Shown here piece after piece: positions 42,018 through 55,200 of a stretch of 64,000 nucleotides of DNA. The stretch is taken from assembly GCA_911728455.2 (NCBI GenBank), contig OU452229.1, forward strand, positions 129,001 to 193,000, read 5' to 3'. Source of the stretch: Marthasterias glacialis. Lineage: Eukaryota; Echinodermata; Asteroidea; Forcipulatida; Asteriidae. Position numbers and translations under genes: made by a program. Within the stretch, counting starts at the first letter, position 1; each line of letters opens with the position of its first letter. The notes beneath the pieces are model-generated. The model saw nothing but the letters and a program-made list of their open reading frames with translations, searched no databases and was not told where the DNA came from.

Positions 42018-45000
42018 CCAAGATGTGATTGGTGAACAGAGAACAGTGCGTGGCAGGACGGGGCAGAGCGTTTTGTGATTAGAAGAGACAAAGTACAAGG
42101 GATAGTAGTGAAACCCAGAGAAGCACACCCAGAGAAAACTTACAAATATGCATTAATTAAACATATGTACTAAAGTGCAAATGCACACCAACCTCACTGG
42201 TAACATGTGCATCTTCTAGACAAATCTGATTGGATAAAGTCTCAGCGTAACAAAAATAAAGAAACCTTGAATGGCCATGAAATCATGAAGTGACACCCAT
42301 AGGAACAATTTGATTTCGTTTTTTTTGTTAAACCAGGCAACGGTCTTTGCAAACTCTGTGGATATAGCCTGATGTAAACTTATCACATCTTGAGTCAAGT
42401 GAGAGAATGACCATTGGTGTGGCGTGGGAGTGCTCATGCAGTATTTGTACAATTTTCATTATTATTTAAATTTGTTTTATACATGGTCAAATGAGCACCC
42501 CTCTGGGATTATTGACAGCTAGTTTGATCACACAGACCTACAATTCATCCAATGAAAGAACGTCACAAAATTAAAGGAGTTTCATCTCTGCAAGGCTTCA
42601 TGTTTTTGTTTTCTTCAAGTAAGTTCTACCATTATGCAGCAGGGTTGTGATTTTCAAGTATTTATTCAATTTCAGGACTTTCGCGATTCAGGATTTTGTT
42701 TCCATTGATCTTCATTTTCCCTCAGATTTTCTTGAAGGAAGTAAAATGACCATCAAGTGAAATTAAAACGTGGCATTCTTGGGGTCCAAACGTTTGCATA
42801 TCCACCTATGGCAATGTGGAGTCTCTAGTATCTAATGTAACAACCCTTGGAATGCAAGGGGTTACGCTTATTGACCAGGGGCCCTATTTCATGAAGCTGC
42901 TTAAGCACTAAAACTAGCTAAGCTCAGAGAAAAAGTTATGCTTACCATTTTAAGGTTACCGATTAAAATACCATGTCACATGTGCCATATGTGACTGGTA
43001 TCCTGCTCCTTTTTGCCTAGCTGAAAATTGTTACGCAATACTTTCTGCTGCAGAAGCTCTATTAAATTTGGCCCTACAGTAGGAGATGGACAACTATTAT
43101 GATGTTTTCATTTTTGTACAATGTTCCAGTGAAATGTTTGGCTGGGTGATCAAAGAAACGAGTTGACTGACCCATTGGGAATGATTTACAGAGCCATCCC
43201 AAGATGTGCAAAAGAAAGGGGGGCGGGGGCGGGGAAGTTATATGTTACTTTGTATTCATTATCCAGTTTTGTAGGGACTGGTGCTACTTTACCTTGAGTA
43301 TTCTATGGAGAGTTTGAGATTGGGGAGGAGGTTGTGTAGAAAAGGAAACGGGAAGTGTATAATGCCATCCAAGTTTGTCTCTCTGAAAAGTTGCTTTCAG
43401 GTTATGGCTTTGTTAATTAATCAAGACTTGCGATCTAAAATAAACTATACTTGAAAGTTTTGTTTTAGGGATTTGAGGGGATAAGAGTTGATCAATAAAG
43501 CTTATAAGCTTTATAGTATTAATCATGAACACAGTAGAGTGACATCTGAAGATTTATTATGCATCAGTTGTGACCAGCGATGGAGTTTTTTTAAATGGAA
43601 TATCAATCATGGACAGTTATTCCCACCCCCTCCTCTAGTCTGGAATGACGACAGTGTAAATTATCAATAGTAGTTAACCCAATTTTGGTTATTACTTGCA
43701 AATGTTTGTGTAGAAACAATAGCAGAGTATTTTTCAGACTTGTTTATTTTTATTTTGGAGAATGAATTTTGTTGTTGAATTTTTTTTTCCTGTGGGAAAA
43801 GATGCGTACGAGTGGTATTTTAACACTTAAAAAAAAAAAAAATAAAAAAAAAAATTAACAAAATCTTTGAAAGTCACAGTATGTGTTTGTGAGAGGTTTT
43901 TAAAATATGAAAAATAGATTGATCAAGTGATTGAAAGTTGACAAAGTTTGCTTGACAAATGTTGAAAAGTCATATGATCATAACAATCATAATACACAAT
44001 AAGGTGTGTTCTTCTCAGCCGATGTTTGTGGTTACCAGCCCCCCACCCCCTCAAATTGAACCTGTGATGGTGATGATCAGTTGTTATGGTAATCATTTAC
44101 AAAACCTTGACAAGTCAAGGAGCATCTTGCTTGAAGAATTGGGGGATGTATCGGTAAAGAATTAACAAAAATCTTTGCTATGGACAGAGAAAGCAGCTTT
44201 TGAAACAATGTGGATAAAATGTTTGAAGGTGTTCAAGGGTTGAGAGTGATTAAATTGGAATGTTTTTAAAAACAAAATCGGGGGGGGGGGGGGGTGGTTG
44301 GTTGGGGAGGAGAGGATGGATTTTAGAGTGACAATTTGAAGCAATAAGATTGAATGGAGATCGAAGCCTCTTGTATTATATGAATATAGTATTGTGCAAT
44401 TAGTGCTACAGTCATAGGCATCGTGGAAGCAAACCACTGTAGATGTTCAATGTGTGTGTTCGTATGTGTGTGTATCAAAGAAAAACATCAGTATTCAACT
44501 TATTTCAAACTATACAATAATACAACAGAAATCTTCCAATGTAATTTTTGTTTTTTCCTCCTTGTCTTTGCAACTGGATGTATTTGTGTTTTTTTCAATC
44601 TATGTGTGCCATGCGCTTGGTCCTGTGCTTGAAGAATAGTTCTGTGTAAAGAAAAGTTTCAATACAAAAAAACCAACCCACCAGAATCTGCAAAATCAGT
44701 TTCAAACTTGGTTCTACAAATAATGAATTTTCCATGAAAATCATTTCTAAAAAGGTTGGTTTGTGATTAGTATTATTTATATTCAAGTTAAATTGTACGT
44801 ACTAGTCTCATCTTAAATAAACAAGTGCATAGTCCGGTGCTTTTTGTTACCTATTCATTATAACAGAGACCCAGGGAAAACATTAGGAACCAAACTTACA
44901 TGAGAAACTCCCTGCAGATAATATATGATTGTAACCACATACTTGTTTCATTCTTCACACACACACAAAATAATAGTCAAGGACTCCTTCCATTTTATTT

Positions 45001-45146
45001 GGAATATTTGGGAATTAAACCCACCTCACAAGCCTTGTTATTTTCTATGGATGATTTCTTGCTCGAAATCAAGAATGTGTTGCTCTTAAAATGATACATG
45101 TTGTTATGTTAGATATTTATTAAACGAATTGTAAAAAACAAATAAA
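42018..45146 (+). other. BAZ2: Probable BAZ2 3' UTR
   Basis: No coding signal follows the stop. Poly(A)-signal hexamers AATAAA occur at 42255, 43439, 43494, 44816 and 45141. I cannot say which is used. The AT-rich composition with long A and G runs fits a long UTR. Confidence 0.4.
42878..43074. mobile_element. MITE with imperfect terminal inverted repeats
   Basis: The left end GGGCCCTATTTCATGAAGCT and the reverse complement of the right end (GGGCCAAATTTAATAGAGCT) match imperfectly over about 27 bp. Length about 197 bp, with no coding frame. It probably sits in the BAZ2 3' UTR. Confidence 0.65.
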
Positions 45147-45352
45147 AAAGAAATAATTTTTACTGCATGAACTGCACCTGATTTGACACCAGAGATTATT
45201 CAAGCCTAATAGCAGAGTTAGAAAATCACTTATTAAGTTTATTTGTAGTTAATTTTAGGGTTTGTTTAGAGAGAGTTACATCATGTGGCCAACATAAAAC
45301 TTATCGTTTCCAGTTACCCAGAAAAGGTACTCACGGTGAGCACACTTGTGAC

Positions 45353-46271
45353 ATGAAAACAGCCAAGTTGGCAAGATGGCCGCTAACAAGTAAATCTGTT
45401 TTAAACTACATGTACTTCATGAAAACAGCCAAGTTGGCAAGATGGCCGCTAACCAGTAAATCTGTTTTAAACTACATGTACTTCATAAAAACAGCCAAGT
45501 TGGCAAGATGGCCGCTAACCAGTAAATCTGTTTTAAACTACATGTACTTCATGAAAACAGCCAAGTTGGCAAGATGGCCGCTAACCAGTAAATCTGTTTT
45601 AAACTACATGTACTTCATGAAAACAGCCAAGTTGGCAAGATGGCCGCTAACCAGTAAATCTGTTTTAAACTACATGTACTTCATGAAAACAGCTAAGTTG
45701 GCAAGATGGCCGCTAACCAGTAAATCTGTTTTAAGCTACATGTACTTCATGAAAACAGCCAAGTTGGCAAGATGGCCGCTAACCAGTAAATCTGTTTTAA
45801 ACTACATGTACTTCATGAAAACAGCCAAGTTGGCAAGATGGCCGCTAACCAGTAAATCTGTTTTAAACTACATGTACTTCATGAAAACAGCCAAGTTGGC
45901 AAGATGGCCGCTAACCAGTAAATCTGTTTTAAACTACATGTACTTCATGAAAACAGCCAAGTTGGCAAGATGGCCGCTAACCAGTAAATCTATTTTAAAT
46001 TACATGTACTTCATGAAAACAGCCAAGTTGGCAAGATGGCCGCTAACCAGTAAATCTGTTTTAAACTACATGTACTTCATGAAAACAGCCAAGTTGGCAA
46101 GATGGCCGCTAACCAGTAAATCTGTTTTAAACTACATGTACTTCATGAAAACAGCCAAGTTGGCAAGATGGCCGCTAACCAGTAAATCTGTTTTAAACTA
46201 CATGTACTTCATGAAAACAGCCAAGTTGGCAAGATGGCCGCTAACCAGTTAATCTGTTTTAAGCTACATGT
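45353..46271. repeat. 66-bp minisatellite, about 14 copies, one frame fully open
   Basis: The unit starts ATGAAAACAGCCAAGTTGGC and contains AAGATGGCCGC. The period is 66 bp (22 codons), so one plus-strand frame stays open for 299 codons until a base change makes TAA at 46250-46252. Differences between copies include both silent and replacement changes, so coding is not shown. The other frames contain stops in every unit. Confidence 0.97.
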
Positions 46272-47233
46272 GTTTATGCAACCTCCGGTTAAACTAATTC
46301 TGCAACTTGTGATCTTTGGAAGGTCCCTAAATTCTTTTAACAGTTTGTCTCTTGAAATGAACTTGTTTTTTATAATAACACACTCAGTTTCTGATTTGGG
46401 GTTGATGAGCAACTTATACATGTGTATTGCAATCTAGTCAAATATAGAGATTACAAAGAACAGATTGAGAAAGACAACGGGCATTAATGATCTCATCAGC
46501 ATAAAAACTCCCAAGAGAAAGTGTAGATAAAGGCGTTATTCTAAAATCATTCATCTTTGTACATAGCTTATTTAAATACTACATTTGTGTTGTCACTATA
46601 GTCAATGGCCATTAGTTTGGGGCCCACTGTTTAGATAGCACATAGCACTTTGGAGTCTTTGTTTTAAGACAGAGATGTTAGAGCTCTGTAGTTTACCCTG
46701 CAAATATTTTTGATTTTAAGTATTTAAACATTCTAATTTCATGAAAGGGAAACCATTTTCTTTGGGGGGGGGGCTTTTTTAGAATCCAATAGGGTAAGAA
46801 GTTAAGAATGAGATTTTTAAAAGGAGAATAAAATAAATTAAGAGAAGAAAAAGAGTGAGGAAAATTTAACTGTAGACGGAGGAATGGCATTGCCATAGGA
46901 TCCAAAGTCGGTATGAATGCCAAAAATTATGTTCAGTTGCAAGTTTTGCATTTAGTGAGATTTAAATACTATTTTTTGTTTTCTCCTAATAGTTTGATGG
47001 ATCAGTATTGATACATTGACTGGTGAGTAGCAGTTGATACTCGATTAGTTTTAATCGGTTTTAGCTGTGATTGATACATTGCTTAAACTTACATTGATTA
47101 ATGTTCAATTCATTTATACAGACTGATGTATTTATAACTGCTTAACAATTTCAGTTTAAACTGAAAACATTACTACTGTTCAACCCTGATTGCTATGGCC
47201 ACAACTTGATGGAGCGATCAACACCCCTCCATA
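46272..47233. other. Intergenic, nothing recognised
   Basis: AT-rich DNA between the minisatellite and the 59-bp triplicate. No exon, RNA or transposon is seen. A short G run occurs near 46764. Confidence 0.6.
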
Positions 47234-47414
47234 TCAGATACCTTCAGATCAATCTATTGATTAACCTGTCGCTTGTACATGTTGAACATTGATCAGATAC
47301 CTTCAGATCAATCTATTGATTAGCCTGTCGCTTGTACATGTTGAACATTGATCAGATAACTTCAGATCAATCTATTGATTAGCCTGTCGCTTGTACATGT
47401 TGAACATTGATCAG
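47234..47414. repeat. 59-bp tandem repeat, three copies
   Basis: The unit contains CTTCAGATCAATCTATTGAT and CCTGTCGCTTGTACATGTTG. The copies differ at one or two bases only. Confidence 0.92.
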
Positions 47415-48329
47415 TGCTTGCTATTCTTGTGGTTTTTTATTTTAACCAGCATTAATTATAGATAGCATTGTGTTTATACTATCTTATCTTCAATGTTATC
47501 CAAGCAATGCGTGTATTATCTTGCCCAGTGGTCTATTTATTTACTGTTATCAAAGATATTTATTAATTCTGTATCGGATAAAAACAAAACCATGGAGGGG
47601 CAAAGTACAATCCAAACCATTCTGCTAAATTGTTTGTATAAAAATATTGAAAACCGTGTGCTAGAAACATTGCTTCTGTAACTAGAAGATGTTATAATTT
47701 TTTTCTTTCTATAGTTCATTAAGAACTGAGACACAAGTTGACGTTTTGTGAGATCTTTTACAGGGTTTGTTACCACGAATATCAACTACGATCTTCACCA
47801 AAGTCTGCCGACGTTGTCTGGATGGTTGATTTTATTCCCCCTTAGAGTGATCATGTTGGTAGTTTCAATACATGAGTTAGATCTGCCAAGTAAAGTTGAT
47901 TTATGGTAAACCAAAAACAAAAACACAGAGTTTTACCTCCTAAAGTGAAACCCTGGGTTTTAAGGGGACCATTTTTTTTGTACGTATGCCACATTTCATT
48001 ACATGTAAAATATCAGGGAGAAAATGTGAAACTTTTTTTGTGAAAGCTGTAAAATACATCAATGTTTACATTAGAAAAAAAAGAAGAAAAAAAAAAAGAA
48101 AAAAGGAAAAACTTAAAGGAAAAAAACACACAAACTACTGAGGAAAGCTTAACTGCCATCTTCAGTTTAATTTGATGATAATTTTTAATTGTGTTGTGTC
48201 TGTCCTGTAGTACTGTAGTTCGATGTTGGTGAGATATTGTTTGGAGTATAACAAATAAACGATTCATCTTAAATATCGAATTAAAATCCAGAATTTAAAC
48301 TGTTGGTCGATCCTCATTGACTGTTCATT

Positions 48330-49235
48330 TGTTATTGAGAATTGTTTGGACAACTTCTGCAGTTGGATGACGGCCAACTTACTGAAATTCAACGCCAGCA
48401 AAACTCAATTTCTTACCATCTGTTCACCCCATCTCAGAAAAAGAATTTCCATATCAAACATACAAATAGCTGATATCCAGGTTGCTCCCTGCTCCAATGC
48501 ACGTAATCTTTGTGTCATCTTTGACAAGTCAATGGATCTTGACCGACATGTTTGTCAGTCTGCGTATTCACATCTTCGTCGCATAGCTGGAATCAGAGCA
48601 TCACTTTCACAATCAACAGCCGAGCAACTCATCCATCCATTCATTTCATCTTGATTAGACTTTTGCAATAGCTTGCCATTTGGATTACCAAAACAGACAG
48701 TAAAACGACTTCAATCATTACAGAAAGCTGCTGCTTGCTTACTGACAAAAACAAGATCGTCTGACCACATAACACCTAACAGCAGGATTTTGAATTGTAT
48801 TCGGTATTCGATAGGAAGCCAGTAAAGAGTGCTTCCTGTTGAATACCGAATACAATTCAAAATCTTGCCCCTACCTTACAAAGCCATTCATAGTCTAGCT
48901 CCATCATACATCAGGACCTCTTGCAAATCCGGGACCTGTGACCTGGCCTCAGATCTTCTTCATCACTGATACTCTCTGTTCCTTACACTCGTCTGGCATC
49001 GTATGGAGACCGGGCATTCTCCAGCTGTGCACCACGTCTCTGGAACTCCTTGCCAGACGAGTTCAGGAACTTCAAGGATTTTTCCTCATTCAAACGCTAT
49101 CTAAAGACTTATTTGTTCAATCTCGCTTTCAATACAGAAGTTTAGTGTTTTCATTTGACCGGCGCCTTTGAATGGGTCACTGGATACTGTGCGCCTTATA
49201 AATGCTCTCATTATTATTATTATTGTTATGGTTCA
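48330..49235 (+). mobile_element. Decayed non-LTR retrotransposon 3' end (CR1/L2-like reverse transcriptase C terminus)
   Basis: The frame at 48346-48654 reads NFCSWMTANLLKFNASKTQF, then LCVIFDKSMDLDRHV. After an in-frame TGA it continues LDFCNSLPFGLPKQTVKRLQ, LQKAAACLLTKTRSSDHITP. Further on are PVEYRIQFKIL, SLAPSYI and LWNSLPDEFRNFKDFSSFKR-type pieces, then the tail TTATTATTATTATTG. This is the conserved thumb and C-terminal tail of CR1/L2/Rex-type LINEs. Stops, frameshifts and an internal inversion show it is dead. Confidence 0.85.
48784..48868. repeat. 35-bp inverted repeat inside the LINE remnant
   Basis: GATTTTGAATTGTATTCGGT and its continuation are repeated in reverse as ACCGAATACAATTCAAAATC. 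Both arms encode, in opposite orientation, the LINE motif LP(I/V)EYRIQFKIL. The spacer is about 15 bp. Confidence 0.9.
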
Positions 49236-50999
49236 TCAGAATTTGCTATCCAATTATTTCCCCCTTTAAAGTTTACCAAAAGAATGGTCCCACCATACTT
49301 ATTTCAATAAGACGCTATGGAAGATGTCATCAAAATTAAAAGTACCAAAATAATCAAATCATTGAAGCGTGGATTTAGATTTATTGATTACTTAAAATTA
49401 TTTACAATTGTTGATTCTTTATTACAACTTCCCTATGATTCACCTATCTGACTCCCAACCCCTAGTCCTTCATGGATTATTTAACTCACTGATGCAGACC
49501 TGTATAATTGTGCAGCCATTTTAGCTTTCATCTCTTCAAATCAAAGTTGACCAAATAGAGGCTAAGACTGGAAACAGTCTTGCCCCTTGCCATGAATGAG
49601 AATTAACCCGATAAAGATTCAGTTCAATTCAGTTCAGATCAATTCAGTTATTTTTTCTTCTTCAAGATTAAAATGAAAATTCCCCTCTTGTTCTGTACCT
49701 TACAAGATCACCATTGAAGTGGCCAAATGCAGTGAGTGATGAAGGTCTATAAAAGGCAGACGAGACTGTGTTACTGCAAAGTGGTGCATGCAAAACTTTC
49801 CTCCTGTTTTGAAGAGAACTAATCTGGTTAACTGGCATGTTCATTACACTGATGAAACATACAATATGACCCAAATTGAACATAATCTAGATAAAATGTA
49901 GGCCTCATACAAACTGTACATTTTTTCTCTGTAGGGAAAATTGTACAGTTCATAACACCCACTGAGCCTGCAATTCCCCAAGTGGGTTTTGGCTGCACCA
50001 CTGCTATTTTAGGTGATCAAACTGGATGGGTTCTGAACAATTTTGCAGGGGGTAGGACCAAATCCTATAAACACTTCTCACTAATTAAGAATATTGCACA
50101 ATATTAGAAAATCATTAACGGTACAAAAATAATGACATTTCCTAATTCTCAAGGAAAACACATGTATATTGAACATGTATGCAATCAATCATCATATATT
50201 GCATTGTACATGTCCGATTCCGTGTGGACTCCCCATGAAAAACCATTCCTATCAGGAATTTTTTGCTTATAAGACAAAGTTTGATGAAGGAAAAACATAC
50301 AAAATGTATTACAAATCATTTATACATGTGCAAATTACAAGGGATCACAAACCTTGAAACTATTTGAAGAAAATAAAGCTACCAACTTATATAAAGGTTT
50401 GCCACTACCCAACAGTATACATGTACATGTACATTGTACAAATACAGAATAACGCATTGGAGGGATGGTACAACATTGATTAGTGGAACACAGATGGAAT
50501 ACATTAAGTCCAATCCTTTAATTTGCAAGATAAATTACAATTTGTGCTAAAATTTGCATAAAGCAATATTTTCAGCCATTGCAGTGTATGACTTCCCTTG
50601 TAACTGCTTCACCCAATGTATCTGTTGCACAAAAAGCATCATTTTCTACCCTGCTCAAGATCAGCATGTAGTTTGCACATAACAAGTTCAGTCTAAACAG
50701 TTTGCTATGCAAAAGTGCTGGAGGAAATCATTCCATGGACTACATCTTCATGTCTTGTATCAATTTTTGCTTAATTTGCTCACATTGTGCCTTCCACCTT
50801 CCACCTTATTTTCCCAAAAATAAGTGCACCTCAACAGGAAATTGTCCCATATAGTTCGGGATAGACGCCATCTTTACTAAACTTGGGTTTTTCTAGTCTA
50901 TGCAGACAAGTGGTTCACTGACCAACCATGCCAGGAATTTGATCAAACTTGTGTTGCATGCAGTATAGTTGTGCATTCAAAAAATTATTGATTTGTACG
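49236..50999. other. Intergenic, nothing recognised
   Basis: An AT-rich stretch with TACATGTA-type palindromes near 50420. No exon or complete element is supported. Confidence 0.6.
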
Positions 51000-51320
51000 T
51001 AAAGGTGGCCGAATTTCAGAGTGTGGGTTTGAGTCCTGGTCTTGACACTAACCCATTACTGCTTCGCAGTAAAGACGTAGGTCCCATGTGTTGTGTAATA
51101 CATACGGGTAAAAGAATCCAGTTACACTTATCGCTTAGAGATGGGGTTTGCCCCGGTGTTTCTGGCAGTGGCTGCTGAATGCACCGCAGCACCTTGTAAA
51201 CCCTTATAAGGTGCTACATAAATGGGTCTCATATTGAGTCTCAAAACCTGTCTTTAAAAAATAATAACAAGCGCTTTAAGATGCCAATAGATAAAGCACT
51301 ATATAAAAATTAGTTCTTAT
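51000..51320 (+). repeat. tRNA-derived SINE (echinoderm-type)
   Basis: The head GTTTGAGTCCTGGTCTTGAC resembles a decayed B box. Then come TAGGTCCCATGTGTTGTGTA, CCCCGGTGTTTCTGGCAGTG, GCTGAATGCACCGCAGCACC and a tail AAGGTGCTACATAAATGGG followed by AAGCGCTTTAAGATGCC. A shorter relative lies at 20560-20770. Confidence 0.75.
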
Positions 51321-51392
51321 TAACATGAGACCACTTAGGACTACTTTAGTAATCATTTTGCTGATACGATGCAACCAGTGATGTACCATCCC

Positions 51393-51398
51393 TTTATT
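51393..51398 (-). terminator. ACBD5: Candidate ACBD5 poly(A) signal
   Basis: TTTATT on the plus strand gives AATAAA on the ACBD5 strand. It is the first such hexamer after the stop codon, implying a 3' UTR of about 0.7 kb. Confidence 0.4.
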
Positions 51399-52094
51399 TA
51401 GCTCCATGGTGAACAGTGAAACTATACTTTAAGAAATAAGACTGAGAATTTGCATATAAAGAAAACACTTTATGACAGTTTCACCTTAATTTCCTATCTG
51501 TTGATGAGTGAAAAACAACTAATTGAGGCAAGTAATAATTCTGTTAGTTGTGTACATTTGACATATTCATGTCACATACCAGCCTCTGGTGGGTTAAACT
51601 GTCATGCTTTGGTGTGACGATTGAAAACATCTGCATAAATTAACTCTACCTAATCAGAGTTCTTCACAATGCATGGCATGATTCGAACCATAGTCCACAT
51701 ATCAGTGCGTTGAATCATCATATATCCAAGGACCTTTGGCCACCTTTAGAACCAAAATTAATTACAAAATATCTGCATATATGTGACCTGTCACCTCAAA
51801 ATCCGGACACAGTTGCAATTTTTTGATTTTGAGTTTCTTTATATATTTTCAAATTCTCCTGTTCTTTACCTTGTGAATTATTAGCTGGTAACCCTTCCAA
51901 CATCTCTCGGAAATTGCTCTTTGATGAGTTTTGACAGCTCCTCCTCAGGCTTCTGAGCAACAGTGGTTAAGTTGGCTTTTGAGACATCCTTGATTTGATT
52001 ATCAGAATTACACATTAATGCCAAGGATCTCATCATCTCTACAACCTGATTTGGTCGGATAAGACTACACCTGCCCTGAAAAGGCTCATCCCAA
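51399..52094 (-). other. ACBD5: Probable ACBD5 3' UTR
   Basis: Sequence between the TAA stop and the first poly(A) hexamer on the gene strand. An overlapping frame is open to 51881 but has no supported splice route into it. Confidence 0.4.
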
Positions 52095-52289
52095 TTACCG
52101 CCTGAGATATCTGTGTCTCCTCCTCCATAGCACCAGGAGGACATTGATGAGGAGAGGCCAAACCATGAGGAAGAAAACAGTTCTTCCAGGTAGGGTCCTT
52201 GGGACGAGCCAGGAGAGCCAAGAACGGCGATGGGACGGAGGAGTTGATTGGGTCTGGTGCTCAGACTGGACCTGCCGCTGTGCCTGGGC
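52095..52289 (-). CDS. ACBD5: ACBD5 last coding exon (tail anchor)
   Basis: Acceptor CACCAG; 64 codons then TAA. It encodes a Gln/His/Ser linker, then RSWLSWLVPRTLPGRTV, then the hydrophobic stretch FFLMVWPLLINVLLVLW and RRRHRYLRR. The WP pair within the membrane segment and the basic end match human IIWPFIAQWLVYLYYQRRRR. This is a peroxisomal tail-anchor signal. Confidence 0.95.
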   Translation of the reverse strand, partial: AQAQRQVQSEHQTQSTPPSHRRSWLSWLVPRTLPGRTVFFLMVWPLLINVLLVLWRRRHRYLRR

Positions 52290-55200
52290 CTGGTGGGTGA
52301 GCAAACAAACACAGAATACCAAGATTTAATGGCTTCCTGTGTTTTAATTAGTATAAAAATCTACTTTGTGTTAAGCAGTTCAGAGTGTGATAACCATGAA
52401 CTTAGAGAGGCTTCGCTGGAATGACAAGCAGTGAGAAAAGCTCCATCAGCAGCTCCTGCATCAATCATCAATAAGACATATCAATGTGGACACCCATCCC
52501 AAATAATAAAGGAGTGAAATAAAATTGAAAAAAGCAATTTTTTAACCCACCTGTTGTGCCTGAGATAAAGCCAATGCTTCTAGTGTATTAAGCCGTACCA
52601 AAACACTACTCATATCACTCTGCAGCCGCTTAAGAGCAATGCTGATCTGCTCGCTGATGTCAACAGATGAAGAGCGCCCTCGTCTGTTGGTTGGATCTCT
52701 ACCTCCAGATGCTCCACCCTGACCACCTGAAGAAGTTCTGTCTCCCCCAGTATTATCCAAACCATACCCTAAGTAAGAAAGAAAAATAGATCCTTATCAA
52801 GTCGATGCCATCTCTGTCTGGTTCTCTACGCACATAATACTTAAGCAGGCTGTTATGCATTTTCTAAAAAAGAAACCAGACTAATCTGTTCTTCCAGCCT
52901 CGGTTTGGTTATAGTGAGCTGAATGAAGGAGAAAACAAAATGGCTGCACTATGATAAGGGGTACAAAGTTCAGTTTGTAGGGTTTTCACGATTGAGCTTG
53001 ATATATTACTTAAGGTAAGACACATTGTTGGCCTTCGGACAATATCCTTACACATCGCAGTATTTCAGATGGAAATTAGTATTGGCATTATAGTTGATAA
53101 AAGTAAGTTTCAGAATTATAAATCAATTATCATCACCGATCTTATATCTTTAATTCAAAATTTTGAAAACCTATTAATCAATCAATGCATCTTCATTAGG
53201 CTAACAATTTACCTCTTCCTGTGCCCAAGGATCCTCTCTGATCACCCTGGCTTGATCCTTGACCTCTACCACCTTGACCTTTGCCCCCCTCAGTCACCTC
53301 CCCTCCCCCTCTCATACAGATGGGCGTCTCTCCATTCTCTATTCCTTCTGAGTTGTGTAACTGGGTTTCACCATTCCTGTAGTCATGACTTCTGAACTGG
53401 TGAACTTCAGCCTGGGTCGTGACCTTTCTAGCCAGAGGAGTAGAGGTCATAAGGAGTTCCTCCTCCCTGATGGCTTGGAGGGGTTCGTCAATAGCGGAGG
53501 CATTCAAGAGCTGTGGAATCTGAAAAAAAACTACTTTAATTAACCCAAATCAAATTTGGTGAAAGATAACGAATCAATTTCAGTGAAAATAGTTTTCCCT
53601 TTGGTTTCAATGCCAGTGCTGAAACCCAATTCAGCAGCACTCCATTTAAACAATCTGTTGCTGGGTTCAATTCAGCAGCACTCCAATTCAAACACAATCT
53701 GTTGCCGGGTTTAACATTTTCTATGTATGCAAACTTTTACGAGGGACACTTAAGGTATCGCTAAACTGAACTAATGAAAGGTATAGACCCTGTAACCTGC
53801 GATGTCACAGGTGATGTTTTACAAAAGAGACACAGAGTATACACTCCCTGCAGGCAGGATTAGTACGTAGTTCATTGCAAGAACAATTAAAATCTTACAT
53901 TTTGTGTCTGATTTTCATCAACTTTTGATATGAAGAAAGGAGGGCACATCTCAAAACTTGTTCAGCTGTTTTTTCAAAACTCTTGAATTGATGTGGAAAT
54001 TATGACACAAAATGAAGTATCTCGCCTGCCATAAATGCCCAGGAATATACAAATCACTATTTTTGTAAACAAAGGTTTCATGGTCTATAGACAAATGCTT
54101 TTTAAAACGATGTTTCTAAAAATGCAGAAATAAGTAAATGCTCAATTCATTATTTTGACAGTGATAATGTTGCAATGTTTTGCCTAATTCCAGAGAAGGA
54201 GGAAAGTGTTTGTTAACAAATCTGATTAGTTAAAGTAGGAATGTTATTGACATTTAAGAAAAGAACAAAATAATCTGCTGACTAGACTTATCTAGTAAGC
54301 ACTATCCCTTCATACAATGGCCAGTCACAACCACGACTTGCATACCCAAAAGTCTGACACTTCAAATCACGTTACAAAATTAAGAAACAAACTGCTTCCA
54401 TTTGGACTACTATGCATTTTGTGTGCAGAGGAGCGCACTGCCTCAAATGTTGGCACTGTTGCTAGGCAGTTGCTACAATGGGCAGGGCTTAACCACTTCA
54501 TGCCAGAGAACGTGTTAACACAAAAATGTTTCAAGAATACAGACTCAGAGAGCTTGTACATGTGTAAACATTTTTGTTTTATCTGTGTGTGCGAAGCGGT
54601 TGACGTGTGCCTGCTCAGAGCATTCTATGTGGGGCGAGTTAAATAGTGGATGATGTGTCAACTCGCTTGGATATCTCATTGTTTGGCGAACACCATGTAT
54701 ACACTTAGGAGACCATGCTGCATTGGCCAAGTACAAAAGGTGCTGAAATAAATGAAATAATTTGCTCTTTTTAAAAGGGATAATTGTATAATCCCTTATT
54801 CTAGACCTTTGTGAGATTCTAGTGTGCCATGAGTGACTATCAGTGGTGGCTTACGTCCTTGGCAACGGGCTATTCAAGAAGAACAAAGAGGGCTTTTGTG
54901 CATGTGTGAGATTTCAGCGTGCCATGGGTGATTATTGCCAAAGCCAAACAAAAAGGACTTTTGCGCAAGTTTTCTCAAAAGAAAACTGTAAATCCCAGCG
55001 CCAAAGACCACTATGTTTGTTGTCTTTACTTCATTTAGTCATGGTTTTATTTCAACAACAATATTTGACCATTAAAACTTTTCAGGTTTTTTTCACAGAA
55101 AATAATACCGTTGGTGGTACAGTAAAAGTTGGAGAAACACTGACGCAACTGGCAAAGGGATCATTCTCTCACCTGATCCACATCAGGTTGGTCCATGGAA

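Noticed and set aside
45353-46252. A secreted or antimicrobial repeat protein from the 299-codon frame
   Set aside because: No promoter, signal peptide or silent-change excess; the open frame follows from a 66-bp period with a stop-free unit.
51881-52312. Long overlapping frame over the ACBD5 last exon and 3' UTR
   Set aside because: It is the alternate frame of the real tail-anchor exon. Nearby alternative acceptors shift by six bases and keep the true frame, so nothing leads into it.
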